From contig WTXG01000001.1 in assembly GCA_022496185.1 (NCBI GenBank), forward strand, positions 1,736,001-1,800,000: a stretch of 64,000 bases of DNA, written 5' to 3'. This document shows, one piece after another, positions 23,430 through 35,867 of the stretch. The position numbers and the translations under genes are program-made. Source of the DNA: Multifurca ochricompacta (Eukaryota; Basidiomycota; Agaricomycetes; Russulales; Russulaceae). The notes below the pieces were generated by a model. That model saw nothing but the letters and a program-made list of their open reading frames with translations. It was not told the origin of the DNA and searched no databases. The first letter of the stretch is position 1, and every line of letters begins with the position of its first letter.

Positions 23430-23940
23430 ATGCTTTCGCTTTGTCGCTTTGTTGAAGGTTGAAGTTGTTTGTGAGGATCTTGATCTGATCTTGAGTGTTT
23501 GATCATGTGATCAAGACCAAAGGGGGGAAAGGGGAAAAAAAAGAAAGAAAAATTTGAAATTAATTAACGGGTAACGACGCGTGCGTGGATAAAGTGGAGC
23601 CTAAACCGTAAATGGAAGGTGAGACAAGAGTATTGTTTACTGTTACTATGCTGCATATATGTATGTAGAGTTATAGAGAGTTGGTAGTTGAGATAGATAG
23701 ATAGAAATATAGATAGATAGAAATATAAAGAAAGAGAAGGAGAAAGACAAAGAAAAGAGAGAAAGACAAAGACAAGAAGGGGAAAGAAGGGAATGAATGA
23801 ATGAATGAATGAAAGAGTAAAACACACTCGCACTCACACTTCACACACACACAATCAACACACTTAAACTTACACACACACACACGCTCACACTCACACT
23901 CACACTCACACTCACACTCACTCACAACTCACATTCTTTT
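23430..23940. repeat. Simple-sequence block (GATA, GAAT, CACTCA and CA repeats)
   Basis: A cluster of microsatellites: GATA repeats with interrupting AAATA at about 23690-23730, a purine-only GA-rich tract to about 23790, GAAT repeated about five times at 23791-23812, CA repeats near 23850-23885, and CACTCA repeats at about 23887-23925. ORFs reported on either strand here are low-complexity translations. The block lies between two genes and may include the 5'UTR of the next one. Confidence 0.9.
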
Positions 23941-24014
23941 CATATCTTCACCAATTCACTCCTTCTTTGTTCATGATACCAATTCATGATACCAATTCAC
24001 AATTCTAACCAACA

Positions 24015-26630
24015 ATGTCCTACTCCTTCTCGTTCTTGGTGGTCTCGTCCTTCCGTCCTATCAAGATCTTCTTCGTTCGTATCCTCCTCTTCATTCTCTT
24101 CTCTTTCTCCTCTTTCTAACTAATTCATCTTTTAAAGCAACAAACAACAGTCGCCTACTCAATGTCCTAAACTTGCAACTTCTTCTAAACGGCTCAACAC
24201 CCTCGCCAGCGCTATCGGCCTTAAGCCAAAAAAGACAGCTACCCCAGTGGAGGAGCCCCCTTCCCCCGTCCTTCCTATCCACACTGGTGATATCGACCCT
24301 CCTTCCCACCACTCAAAACTGGTACATAAACCTGTCTCCGTTGCTGTTGGTTGGTCAGACCCTCATTCCCTTCAACCACCTCTATCAAAAGATTTCGTAG
24401 ACTCCTATCCACAATCCGTCTTCAGCACCGACTTAGACCCTTTTGCGGCTGCCAAGTACTCGGACTGTTCTCCCAATGTTTCAGACTCTCTCCGCTTTTC
24501 CACCTTCTCCGAAGTTTCCACTCTGGAATCTCACGTACGCAAAGATTCATCCTACCCTCACAATAGGATGTCTTTCGCCTCCTCTTCATCTCTTTCTCAT
24601 CAAAGGAGCGATGTTACGTCCGATTCTTCTCCCGTCAGCTCCCCTCTCTTGTCCCCCGTGATTCCGGGTCGTCATTTATCTCGGTGTGTCACATTTACTT
24701 TTTTTTTTAATCCCTCAGCATTCAACGTGGTGATTCTTTCAGGCTGACAGTCGAGAGTGAGCGGATGTTCACTCGAGAATCCTCCCTGGTATCCCCTGTG
24801 TCAACTCGAAACTGTATTGATGAACAGCCTTTTATCGTCACTTCCCCATCCTCTGCCACTCTAACAGATTTTCCCGGTCAAGGCACTATTCCCCCTCTTC
24901 CAAAGACACGGCCACGCGGCTTCACTGACGTGCGCCCTTCAAGACTTTCTAGTGTCGACTCTTTGGCGTCTGATCAAAAGATCTCACCTGTGTTCTCCCC
25001 TTATAATTTTGTCGGTCCTCGCGTTGTTATCCGCCAACCTTCGTCAAATAAATTGCAATCCATTCAACCGCCAACTGCTCCCCCAGCCACTGAGCTCCCA
25101 CCCGCTCCAGAAAGTCCCCAGCAGGATGACTTTTCTCTGCTGCCGGCTTTCCCAGAGCATATATCTCACTCTGCGGCATCATCTTCCTCTAGTTTGTCCT
25201 TCGCGTCGTCTACTTCATCCAGATTCGATCCATTGGAAGCCGAAGGGCGTCGTCGTGATTTACGACGACTCAAAGACGCCAAAAAGGCAGCCAAGAGCCG
25301 GCCATCGTCCCCTTCGAAGGACACAGGTCGCGATGTCCGCGACCCTTCATCACAATCTTCCAATAGTCGCAGAGAATTCAGCCCTACCCGCACTCTCAAG
25401 AAGGCCATGTCTATACAGAACCTACCGAAGAAGTCTTTAGGAATGAGTGCGCCAACGTATCTTCCCGTTTCCGAAGATACAAAGCCTCTTAAGAAACAAC
25501 GCTCGTTCCACCACACACGTATTCCAATGCCACCTTTACCAGCGTCACTGAAGCAGGCGAGCTCTTTTAACCCTGCTTCGGCACGAGACGCTCTATCAGT
25601 ACCTGAAGATCATAGAGTCAGCGCCCAACCATCGCCAAAGTCTCCGTCAAGCTCGCCAGGGTTGAACCCGACCTATGTTCGTAGGCGTCTGTTTTCTGGA
25701 ACAAGTCTACGACGTCCCACGTCCTCTCAACTCGCAGAGCTGGATGATGACACACAATCCACCGTCAGTGTGCCTTCGGTGACCTCACCTCTGGGTCGCC
25801 CTCAGATAAATCTGCCACCCGTCCTGAATAAGCGCGAGTTGTCATCTTTTTGGGACGAGGAGACACCCAGTAGCCCCGGCGTCGGCAATGAACCACAAGA
25901 GTATGCGCCACAGCAGATTCTGTCAGCTGCGGACATTCTCAAGTTTGAAAACATGGTTCGAGAAGGTGAAAATCTTAGTGGATTCGTGCGTTCGCGTGGA
26001 AGCTCGTTTACCTCCGTCGCGGCTTCCAAACACTCTGCGCGCACCACCCCAGAACTGGCAACGTCAGTCAGCCCTCTATCACCCTCTTCCGTGATGCGGC
26101 CTTCAGATCCCCTTGTGGCACTGAATGGTAGATCTTCCGTATCAGGTCGGCCAAGGGCGCGCGGCAATTCACTGCAAAGCAAAGTGGGTGATGTCACGAA
26201 CGGTCGTTCTCAGGCTGGTTCTTTCTCTACTTCTGGACAGACCGGACGCGCTCTGTCCTTCTTGTCTCTCAATGGGCTCCCATTACCCCCTCGCTCACGT
26301 GTACGACCATCAACATCCTCGGGATCCAGCTCTCCTGCGACAGAGTATGCACCTCCTCTCGCTACTGGAGATCGTTCTAGCGTCGTCCTCATGCCATTGT
26401 CTCCGCCGCCCACGAGACGAAATACTGCACGCCGAGTTCCCGATACCCCCCCTTCCGCGAGTCCGGTGCTGAGGCCAGGAATTTCACGCAGGCCGTCATT
26501 CCTTGATATGATGGACGACGCGGATCGAGAACCGTCACCTCCGGGGGACAGCTTCCTCGACATGGGGAAGGCTTCTTTGGATACGTTCGAAGCAGCACGG
26601 AAGAGGACTTTGGTCTCAGCTGACTCCTAG
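24015..26630 (+). CDS. Large Ser/Pro-rich hypothetical protein
   Basis: I do not recognise a family. The proposed first exon (24015-24038, MSYSFSFL) is spliced over about 24039-24150 to LATSSKRLNTLASAIGLKPK; that start is tentative. A second intron (about 24684-24742) joins HLSR to LTVESERMF, and the frame then stays open for over 600 codons to 26630. The protein is disordered: Ser, Pro and Thr dominate, with basic patches such as RRRDLRRLKDAKKAAKSR, and short proline motifs (PPLPKTRPRGF, LPLPPRSR) that could bind SH3 domains. Conserved-looking islands are EILKFENMVREGENL-like (DILKFENMVREGENL, about 25940) and the C-terminal FLDMMDDADREPSPPGDSFLDMGKASLDTFE. Long antisense ORFs over the same span are shadows. 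It is probably a fungal regulatory or scaffold protein, but that is a guess. Confidence 0.7.
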
Positions 26631-26986
26631 TTTTTGCGTCACGATTGCATAACATGGCACTTTCCTTCATTCGCAGGTTCTCCTTATATCTTACTTGTCT
26701 ATTAGTACTTTTCTGCTTTCGACACTACCTGTCCATCAGTTTTTTAATAACCATTTTCATCGCTGTACATTGCTTAGTTCTTTACACTGCTCATACCCAC
26801 CGCTCGTTTGCTGTGTATTTCACCCTCTCCCCAATGCACGCATCTAACCACTCATCGGCGTTCCTCCGCGTATTCGAAACACCGTGGTATTAGGATGTCC
26901 TCTGCATAGAAAAAAATATATTAAAGGGGCAAGAAAAAGAAAACTGAGTGTGTCGTTGCGTATTTAGATACGTCACATAACCTTTC

Positions 26987-29900
26987 CTAATCTGTCTCGT
27001 CGGTGTGATACCCTGCACGACGCATAGCACCAAGGCGATGCCTTGAAGCACCTAACTCTTTCTCCAGGCGCAAAATTTCGACCTGTTGTTCCATCTCCCG
27101 TTTCTTGAACTCGAGTGCGGCCATATTTTTGTAGTCGACATCCTCCTCTTCGACTTGTCTTGCCGAGATGGCACGCACCATCTTCACGAGCGCTTTACAT
27201 GCTTCAGTGACAGCCTTGGCGGCGAGCTCGAGCCGCTCCTGTGTCTTGGACATGAGGTTAGCCTTGACCCGCGATGCTGCAACGAGCTGTGCAGTCGCGC
27301 CGGCCACCTCGTTCGACGCGACGATGAGCTGTTCGAGCGAGTGCGTGCCGGAGAGCACCCCGTCGGCCGTCTCGATCAACAGGTTCGTAGCGAATGCGAC
27401 TGAGCGTGCGGCGGAGATAGACCGTCCGTCCATCGGTTGTTGCGCTTGTAGAACTGCTGCGTCGAACTTGCCCCTTTGCCCTGAGAGACGATCTCTTGTT
27501 GCGACTCTGTTGCAGCCTTGATGAGACGCGCGATGGCGTTCGTGATCGCCAGCGCTGCAGCGAGGATCGAGTCGTGCACTTGTAAGTCCACGGCGGAGAA
27601 GCGCCCCGAGTCATGTGGGCGCGCCATGAGCTGCTGCAAGCGCTGCATCGCTGCATCGATCGCCTTGGCGGCGCCGAGCATTTCCTGCTCGACGAGATCG
27701 CCAATGTCCCCGTTGGCCTTGGTAAGGGACTTGCCCTTCGGGATAATCGCCTCAACCGATTCGGATAGTTTCGTCAGCGCATTGCGAACTTCGCCGTTGT
27801 TACGCATCGCCACGCTCGTACGTTGGCTGCGATCAACGAGCTCGAGCTTGTATGACTGCAAGTTGAGGAAAAATCGGTAGCCCACATCACCCGCCGACTT
27901 GGCAATGCCAATAAGTTTGTCGGAGGCATCGTCATCATTGACTAGGCGAGTAATCCCCTTCACACTTCTGAGAGTATCTGCAATTGCCTGGGCAAAGTCG
28001 TTTGCTCCCTTGATGACGTCCACATGATCGCCACCCGTTGCCCTTCGAGATAGAGATTGAAAATGGTGGCGAAATCCGTCGCGCTGCTTAGAGATTTCTC
28101 AATCATAGATAGTGTGTACTCCGGGGTTGAGCTCTGATTCCCTGCTTGCATCGGCGACTCAAGCTCGTATATCGCTTCATCAATCTTATTCTGGCATGCT
28201 TGGAGGATTGAATCTGCAAGACGATTATCTGATGAGGGTCCTTGAGCAGGAAACGAAGTGACTCACCGATGATCTGGTTAAGTTTTTTTCGGTTATCGAG
28301 AATGAGGGTATCGATCTGCGCATTCGTAGCTTCATCCGCCAACCCTTGGTTCTGGATCCCAGTATGAGTCAAAAGTCTGTCGCTACGCTGCCTGGAGACA
28401 AACCTGTTGCGATTCGGAAAGTTGCTGGAGGGTGTGGTCCATTCCCTCTTGCAAAATGGCTATCTCCTGGTCCTTTTCGTCACGTAGACGCTCCAATTCA
28501 CCTGCGGCACCGTCTAGCTTGGCCAACAAATCATCGAGTTGAATTTGTTTGGACTACCACCGAGATCAGAAGCAGGATGGGAGATAGGGCGTCAGCACCC
28601 ACCCGCAAAGAGTCTTCGAGCTCAGTAATCTGCCTATTGTACCTTTGAAGCACTGATGACACCTCGGAACTCTTGGATCGGGTTGTGTCCTCGGCCCTTT
28701 CACGAGCGAAGTCAATCTCGCGACGGAGCGCTCGATCTCCTCCCTGTGGGAGGCCTTTTGACGATCTACGTCGAAGCGGGCGCGGTCACGTTCTCGAATC
28801 ATGTCAGCGAGCTCCAAATTCTTAGCCTTCAGGTCGCGCTCTATCCTTTCCATGCGATCAATTGCCTCGTGAGCAGAGTTGGCCTTAAGTTGCAACTGCT
28901 TGCTCTTTGAAAGCATGTCAAGATGCTCTGTACGTAGCTGGCTGTAAAGCTTCGCAAGAGCCTCATACTTATTTCGCCACAGAGTGACTTGGTCTTGGAG
29001 CTGTTTAATAAGCTCGTCTTTCGATGCCATTTGAGAATTGATATTTGCGGTGATAGATCCCAGTTCTCCTTCGAGAGCTTTGACTCTCTGCAGTGGTCCA
29101 TTAACAAATATAGAGGATGTCATGGGGGGAGAAACTGACTCGGTCATACTGCTCCAGAAGGAGCTGGTCCCGTTCAAACTGCCCTCGTGCGACGAGGAGG
29201 TCGCGCTCTAATTCATTGACTCTCTGGGCTGCCTGATTGTTGAGTTGATAAAGCTGCTGTTGCTGGAGTTGCTCAAGAGCCAGCCTCTCGCGTTCTTGCT
29301 GCTCTCGTTGCCGTTGCTCGAACTCCATTTGTTGTTGGAGCTCAAGCTCTTGGCGGCGGTGTTCTTCAGCTTCCTGCTGAGCCCTAAGTGCAGCTTGTTG
29401 ATCCTCATACTGCTTGAGTAACCGCGCTTGTTCGCTAATAGCTGCATCGTCAGCGGCCAGCGCGGCAGGAGGCGGTGTGGGTGGCTTGGTAGTTGTGGGG
29501 CGTGCGGGTAGGTCAGGTGCACCCTCGTTATCGAATAGATTTGGGGGTTCCTACCAGCAATGGCAATAAATTCGGAGACCAACAACATCATGAAGAAGTG
29601 TGACAAACCTGACCGAGCTTGGGGACATTGATAAGGCCAGTGAGGTACTTTAGATTGGAACACTCATAGTAAAACTTGCGCAAGCCGTAATGCTGGGCAT
29701 TATAGCGCTGGCGAAGAGGCTCGAGAGCCTCGATATCATTGGTCCCTGTAGACAGAGGACAACAGATGAGCAGAGAGAGAAGGAAGTTGGGAATAACGGA
29801 ACGAACTTCGGTACATGGCCCGCAACATGCTTGTGATGAATCTGTAGATCCCCCAGCTCTCTTTGACAAGGGGGACCAATGAAGAGATGCGACATTCATT

Positions 29901-30737
29901 ATTGGCGGAAAGGCGAAAGTGAGAAAAGACCATTTTTTGAAATGATTCAATCTGGTCCTGCAGCTGCATGAGATCCGAGATTGTTTCATACCTGGTGACA
30001 TGAGCATAAATGAGAATACAAAATACATGCATTTTACAGTGCCAGTTGCTTACCCCTCATTAGGGTCATCGATGCCCTTCAAGGTGACGTATTCCTCATA
30101 CTCAAAAAGGCCATTGAACTCGGGCCTGAGACGGTGAAACCGAAGCTTTGCCAATAGAAACTGCACATATGCGCGGATAAGAGGACCGTAGCCTACGCGA
30201 TTCATTGGTTTTAGAATTAATCATGCGAGAGTGGGGAATCACCTTTGCCGCCCTCATTGCCCGTGGTTCGTGAGCACGTTTCCAGCCAACCCGTTTGGCT
30301 CTGGGCTTCCTTGATCGTCTACAAGGAAGCACGTCGCATCGGGTCAGATTGTGAAGGTGATCCGTCACGCACTACTGGGTGACCTTCTTGAAGGACTTTA
30401 TGAACCATGATGAGCGCTTTAAAAGCTTGAACCTCATCTGAAAGAATTGGCTGGACGCGAAGACCTGACCAGAAGGAGATGGACGAGTGATAATCCCAAG
30501 TGTACACGATGCATTCTACGAAATATCACAAAAGGGAAGTCATGGAGGTCCATTGGCACACGTACTGCGAACATGCTTCTGCTTCGGTGCAGTTTCATCA
30601 GCGCTAGTTGCTTTCTTGATATTGACGGCTAGTTCTTGTTCTGCTTTCTCTTTGTCCACTGGTCGGGTGGGATAGTGTACTTCATCACCGTCAATGTCAA
30701 AGCCGGCGCCAGGACGCCTTCCGTATGACCTGTTCAT
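26987..30737 (-). CDS. SLA2: Endocytic adaptor SLA2/END4 (ANTH - coiled coil - I/LWEQ)
   Basis: The HIP1/Sla2 protein that couples clathrin-coated pits to actin. The start at 30737 gives MNRSYGRRPGAGFDIDGDEV, then KEKAEQELAVNIKKATS and the ANTH domain, which binds PI(4,5)P2: CIVYTWDYHSSISFWSGL, AFKALIMVHKVLQEGHP, YGPLIRAYVQFLLAKL and FEYEEYVTLKGID. A Gln/Glu-rich coiled coil follows (about 29350-28600, with QQQLYQLNNQAAQRVNELER). The C-terminal I/LWEQ actin-binding (THATCH) module includes FLNLQSYKLELVDRSQ and LLIETADGVLSGTHSLEQLI. Several short introns occur. The frame breaks near 28728 (a lost base in GAGCGC-CTC, joining HREEIER to LRREIDFARERAED) and near 27419 (a lost T, joining RWTDGL to ISAARSVAFATN). 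Both fixes give family sequence. It is divergent from SURF1, with 230 bases between ATGs. Confidence 0.95.
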
Positions 30738-30966
30738 AATTTGAGATAAACAAGCAATGCGACGACCTTTTAAGACTCACATGATAGGGAACTTAAAACT
30801 GCGGATGAAGCTGAAATCAAAGTCGGTCGTCTGTCTCAATACTCAATGCGATGGGATGGCCAATGTCAAAGGTTACTGTCGGATGAGAGCGTGAGAAATA
30901 TGTTAAACGGGCCGGGGCCGGGTTTCCGGGTTCTAGTAATTTTACCATTTTCATTTCATTTCTTTC

Positions 30967-31977
30967 ATGTTTTCACTTTTACGGTCCTGCAACAGCATTC
31001 GCCAACGCATAACTTTGCGTAACTTTCCTCATCCTCGCTTTCAACATACACAAAATAATGCAGGAGCATCTTACTCTGCGAAACGCCACTCGCTACTAAG
31101 CCCAACACTTGTCGTCTTGGGTCTCATACCCGTTTTAACCTTTGCTTTGGGAACCTGGCAAGTCCAAAGGCTCAAATGGAAGGTCGATCTTATTGATAAA
31201 CTATCGGAAAAACTTCAAAGGGAGCCCATCCTGCTACCGGGAAGAGTGAAGTAAATACCCCATTACCTGAGTTGTGATAGTACCTTGATTGTGTCACAGC
31301 CTTCTTGCTATTCCAGACTTTGTGTACAGAAGAGTTATACTACGAGGCACCTGGGATCATACCCATTCTATACTCCTCGGTCCCCGAGTTTTGGATAGTA
31401 CGAACGGCTTTCATCTCATCACACCTCTTGTTCGGACAAATGGCTCAACTATCCTTGTGGATCGTGGGTTTGTCTCTGAGCACGCTGCCACAAGGAGAAA
31501 GTACCCCAATCCAGAAGGAGAAGTGGAGGTGCACGGTATGCTTAGGGAATCTCAAGCTCGCAACAGCTTTACGCCAGACAACGACCCAGAGAACGGTATC
31601 TGGTATTGGGTCGACGTTGCCGCTATGGCTGACTACGCTGGGGGAGAATTGTTAAATGTCCAGCCGGTGCTGGTGGAGGAGATATTTGGTGGGTTCCACT
31701 CAACTTCCAACGGAGCGATTCCAACCATCTACAGATGGCCATGCTGGAGATGCTACCATGCGTCTGTCCAATGGTATTCCAATAGGTAAAGTGCCCGTCG
31801 TAGACATGCGAAATGCGCATGCGTCGTATGTGGCTACTTGGTAAGTTTAATCGTCGCTCTCTGCTAATTGTGCTCACTTCATCTGTACACAGGTATTCGC
31901 TCTCTGCACTCACCACTGCCATGTTCGTACGATTGCTGCTCAGGCAGCGACGGACCTCTGCAAGGCTCCCTCGGTAG
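30967..31977 (+). CDS. SHY1: SURF1/SHY1 cytochrome c oxidase assembly factor
   Basis: A mitochondrial inner-membrane protein needed for heme a insertion and assembly of cytochrome c oxidase. The Arg-rich N-terminus (MFSLLRSCNSIRQRITLRNF) is a likely presequence. TM1 is LSPTLVVLGLIPVLTFALGTWQVQRL, with the family motif GTWQVQRLKWK. Splicing at about 31252-31300 gives VNLLAIPDFVYRRVILRGTWDH, followed by ILLGPRV, GFHLITPLVR, ILVDRGFV and DNDPENGIWYWVDV. The intron at about 31688-31733 gives EIFDGHAGDATMRLSNGIPIGK, and the last intron, about 31842-31892, gives HASYVATWYSLSALTTAMFV (TM2). It ends QRRTSARLPR. The frame is intact. Typical SURF1 topology of two TMs flanking a large intermembrane-space domain is preserved. 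Confidence 0.94.
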
Positions 31978-32438
31978 TATAGCAAACCATACCTTTTCTC
32001 ATGGATTGTTGTCGCATATTTATTTCCTGCTTATTCTTGCTCACAACACAATGCAGCCTCAAGCGAGAAGCATCCCACAATGCTGAGTCGTTGCTTTTAT
32101 TATCTTGCGCAGTTGCACAGACTGGGACTACGTTTTGTACCTCCTATATTATGTCGTCCGTCCTGTGTAGTTGACTAAGGTTAAGTCGTGCTAGTACTGC
32201 CAACCCACCCGCAGGGTGTTTGGTGAAGTGAACAGTTAATTGTATTTGTGGATGATGTTGGATATATTTAGATAATTGGATTTCTCCATCTCGAGCGGCA
32301 GCCAGCGGGTTTGAGACACGTGGTTCGTGGTTGTGGTGCTATGAGAGAGGGAGGAAAGCATTCACATGCGACTAAACTATTCCAAGTACTTCGGTTTTCA
32401 ATACCACCTTCGACCCTCAAAGGTGACCCTTAGGGTCG
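31978..32438. other. Intergenic region, tandem genes
   Basis: About 460 bases between the SURF1 stop and the next ATG on the same strand. It should contain the SURF1 3' end and the next promoter. No ORF, repeat or RNA gene stood out. Confidence 0.4.
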
Positions 32439-35400
32439 ATGGTCTTACCCGCAGAGACGTCCCCAGCTGGCTCACCCCCCACTAGTGGTCGTCGTGCTCA
32501 TCTTTCCTTTCCACCGGTGGATCCATCCTCGAATGCTGATACCTATGGCGATCATTCTTCTATAGGCCTTGGCCCGCCACCCTCGTTGAGACATGCCTCG
32601 GCCGGCTTGGAGGTTAAGACCTCTGGCGAGTACCAGACTGAGGGGAGGCGAAGAGTTAGGTCTGCCAATGCCACTGGTGCATTACCTGCTCGCCCACAAC
32701 ATCAAAAGCATGTCACGGCTGCACGGAGGAGGACGTTGACAACTGCCGACCAAGTTAAAACTCTCAAAGCTGAAAAAGGACGTTGGATCGCCGGGAGTGT
32801 CGATTCTTCTTTAGATGAACTGGAGCCAGGTGTTTTCTCTGACGAATATGACTTGTGTAGGTACCAACTCCCATCTCATTTTCCCTGACTTCTAACGGTT
32901 CATTATTATCTGCTCTCAGCGCATGAGGGTGAGACACATTTTCCATAACTTGAAATAAAAAGGCCAAAATCTCCACTTTAGACCCTAAAATACTGGAGGA
33001 TGTCCAACGTGCTCTAAAGCTGAAACTTCGTCGTGAGGCAAGGCTTCAAGCGGCCCGCGTCAACGATTCTTCTGTTTCCACTTCATCACGCTCTTCCCCT
33101 GTCAGATATTCTCTACCACCTCTCAATCCTCAGGCTTCCCGCATAGCTAAGCCCAGTTTAGAGTCGGAACTGGATTTCAGCCCCTCAGTCGGAATTGATC
33201 ATCTTCACCCCGTGCCGACATCGATGGACGATGGTGCCACGCTTGATTGGGGCGGCACTCTTTCTGAAGAAGATAAAGCAGATAGAAGATGGTCTTTGTC
33301 GATTACGAAACGTAAACCCAAAGACAGGCCTATAGTAGCACTGTCCAAGGACGCGCTTGAGAGGCAAGAGTCCAATTTTTCAGGTACGGCTTCTAACACT
33401 CCAAGCGAGTGCTCGGCTTCTCATGTGATGCGATAGAGAGGATCTCTAGAATCAAGGCTTTCTCACAACCTCACACTTTGAAAAAGGCCACGATTACGGC
33501 AGATCAACTACGGCGGAGATACGCTTTCCTCTCCACCGCTCTGAAGACAGAACCGCGAGCTGGCAATCCCATTCTCACTGTAGTGAAGTGGTGTGCAGGC
33601 CTTGATCCCCTTGTTCAAGCAACCCTTGAACAAGCCGAACCCTTGACGTGGCTCAAGCACCTCCGTGCCAAGCGCCCGGGTCGTACCCCTCGTTTTCCAT
33701 GGCACGTCACCGCTCTTCTCTTTGAGGAACGGGTAAGGGCGCAAGCACGTCTAGCGGCAATGGCAATGGAAACAATACCAGAGGATGTTCTAAGCAGTCT
33801 CGACTCACCACAGTTATCGAGGAGTTCTCCTGAGCGATCACACTTGTCACCTTCATATCACCCTCATTTCATGCATGCCTCACGAGACCACTTGCACCCC
33901 TCCCTCTCTCGTCGTCGGTCAGACGATGGTCACGTATCGTTTGAGCCCATCATCGAACCCAACCGGCGATCTCTGGAAGACTTACGTCAAAATTCTCTAT
34001 ACAGTGGCATTTTCAACGGCTCGCGTGCTCGCGGGGCTTCTTCATCAAGTAGTCGAATCTACTTGCGAGACCTTGCCGCCCGGGTCCGACGAAGAGGGAA
34101 CGAGAGTGATGAGGCATCTTCATCGCATCAATCTGCATCAGAGGATGTCGGACGTGTAGAAGACCCCAGCAAAAAGAATGACAAACGCAGACACTTTTTC
34201 AAACCACCAGACCTAGACTTAGTGTCACGCACTCAGCTCAGCACCGACCCGAAGGCGGCGGGGGAAGATGATACTCCTGCAGAATGGATGAGTTCTCCAG
34301 AAACGGCTGTGCAAGAACCAAGGGGGTCGAGAACTCTCGGATTAGGCGAAATTTCGGCTGGCCGTCGTCCTCTTGAACAACCGCAGTCGGCGTTTCAAAG
34401 CCTGGAAGCATCAATCGTGGTGCAGAAGGTTTCGCCACGGCCGGATCGCCTATTGCGAGGATCTAGAACGTCGTTACCCTCATCGCTACGACCTTCTTGG
34501 AGTGAGGAAGAGCAAGTTGACGAAGAAGCTGAGAGAGAGGAGTATGAGCGGCGCAGAGAGTAGGTCCTTTAAGTCGTGATCAGACTGTCACTTGACAACC
34601 CCTCAGGTTACTTGAGAACGCGACCGCTCAAAATCAGAGGAATCGCTACCTTTTGCAACGCATAGCTAATGGCATCAAGGAGTATGAAGCTGTTCAAGCC
34701 AAGATGTCCAAAGCCCTTGGTTTGACCTACAACCCCCTCCCTCCCGAGCTTATTGACGCATTCTCTCACGACCCGGCGGTCGTTACGGGTTCTACGCGCC
34801 AAAAAAGAAGTTGGCAAGCTGTCGAGGACATACATGGCAACATTGCACGGCAGAGAAACACTGTGCGCAAGTATTTACAGCAGGCACGTCATGAAGAGGT
34901 TACCCCTCCAGAAAGTGTGCTCGACTCTCCGCTGAAATCACTTCAACAATCCCTAGACGCTCTTGAGCGGCGTCGCAGCCTCATTTTCAGTAAAGTGCAG
35001 GAGGTCACTGAGACGCTTGCGAGGGTGAAGCAACTGCACGCATCTGTGAAGGCGGAGTACAACAACGCTATGGCTCACACTTCCTCTGTTTACCCAGAAG
35101 TGAGTCTGATAAGTACTCTATTCTAGACTTGTACTGAACACATCCTCAGCTCTCTGAAATTATTGCACTGGAGGAGAGATACAAAGACCGCTATCAGCAG
35201 CTGTGGGAGCTTGGCATGGATGCACTTACGATCCTCCTGGATACGGTGACGCCATTCTGGAGGAATTATGGAAAGGTGATTGGCGTTGATGCGCAAGACT
35301 TTCTCATCATTCCTTGGTACCGGAACGAGTTCACCGGAGAGCCAGAGAGATACCCGATCAAAGCACTTCCTCGGCGATCCTTCCGACATTGGGTTGCGTT

Positions 35401-35644
35401 AATCCTCTTTTTCTTCATTACACTGGCCATTTTGATACTACAGACGCGGGCGGCGTCCTCCTTTTCGTCGCTGTATCGCATGCCGTTTAACGCATCGCCT
35501 GGACTGTGGTGGATCAGCGCGCCATCCTTCGGGATCACGGCCCTGATATTATGGACAGCAGTACTAGTGGAGACGTGCATCGTTGGGGCGCAGCTCGCTG
35601 TGGTATTATGGTGGATTGGATGGCGGGCAGGTATTTTCGACTGA
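32439..35644 (+). CDS. Hypothetical coiled-coil protein with C-terminal two-TM hairpin
   Basis: I do not recognise a named family. The start at 32439 (MVLPAETSPAGSPPTSGRRA) leads through a disordered N-terminus, then micro-exon splicing near 32858-32990 (DLSHEDPKILEDVQRALKLK). An intron at about 33382-33437 joins NFS to ERISRIKAFSQPHTLKK. A helical region follows (ADQLRRRYAFLSTALKTEP, VVKWCAGLDPLVQATLEQAEPLTWL). A disordered Ser/Arg stretch and an acidic coiled coil (EEEQVDEEAEREEYERRRE) come next. After an intron at about 34560-34607 come helices with KYLQQARHEEVTPPE and LDALERRRSLIFSKVQEVTE. The C-terminus has PFWRNYGKVIGVDAQDFLIIPWYRNEF and two hydrophobic helices (WVALILFFFITLAILIL and ITALILWTAVLVETCIVGAQLAVVLWW). 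This suggests an organelle- or nuclear-envelope-anchored protein with a long cytosolic or nucleoplasmic arm; that role is inference. The spliced frame is intact. Confidence 0.75.
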
Positions 35645-35867
35645 ATTATTACGGACACGTTCCTTATTCTCTTCGCTTTATCCGGCTTTCAACTTCGCTT
35701 TCATTGCTATCTTACGGACCCTCATTTTATTCGTAAATTATACCATTTCAAATCATGGCGCCACTGTCGGGGGGTCAGGTAAGGTGGCAGACACCAAGTT
35801 TATAGATTCTTCCGCGACTAGAGGTGGGTTTGTGCCCATGGTGAGCGCGAAACAAGTGATGGTGCAG
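35645..35867. terminator. Convergent 3' intergenic gap
   Basis: About 220 bases between convergent stop codons. It is A/T-rich in its first part (about 35700-35760) and should hold both polyadenylation regions. Confidence 0.35.

Noticed and set aside
23564..23925. Low-complexity minus-strand ORFs (CECECE, FLSIYLS)
   Set aside because: They are translations of microsatellites.
25166..26563. Minus-strand ORFs over the Ser/Pro-rich gene
   Set aside because: Antisense translations of Ser/Pro codons often stay open. The plus frame is longer and has proper introns.
31650..31800. Apparent frameshift in SURF1
   Set aside because: A normal GT-AG intron at about 31688-31733 restores the frame, so no error is needed.
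33380..33440. Apparent frameshift in the two-TM orphan
   Set aside because: A standard 55-base intron (GTACGG...GATAG) explains it.
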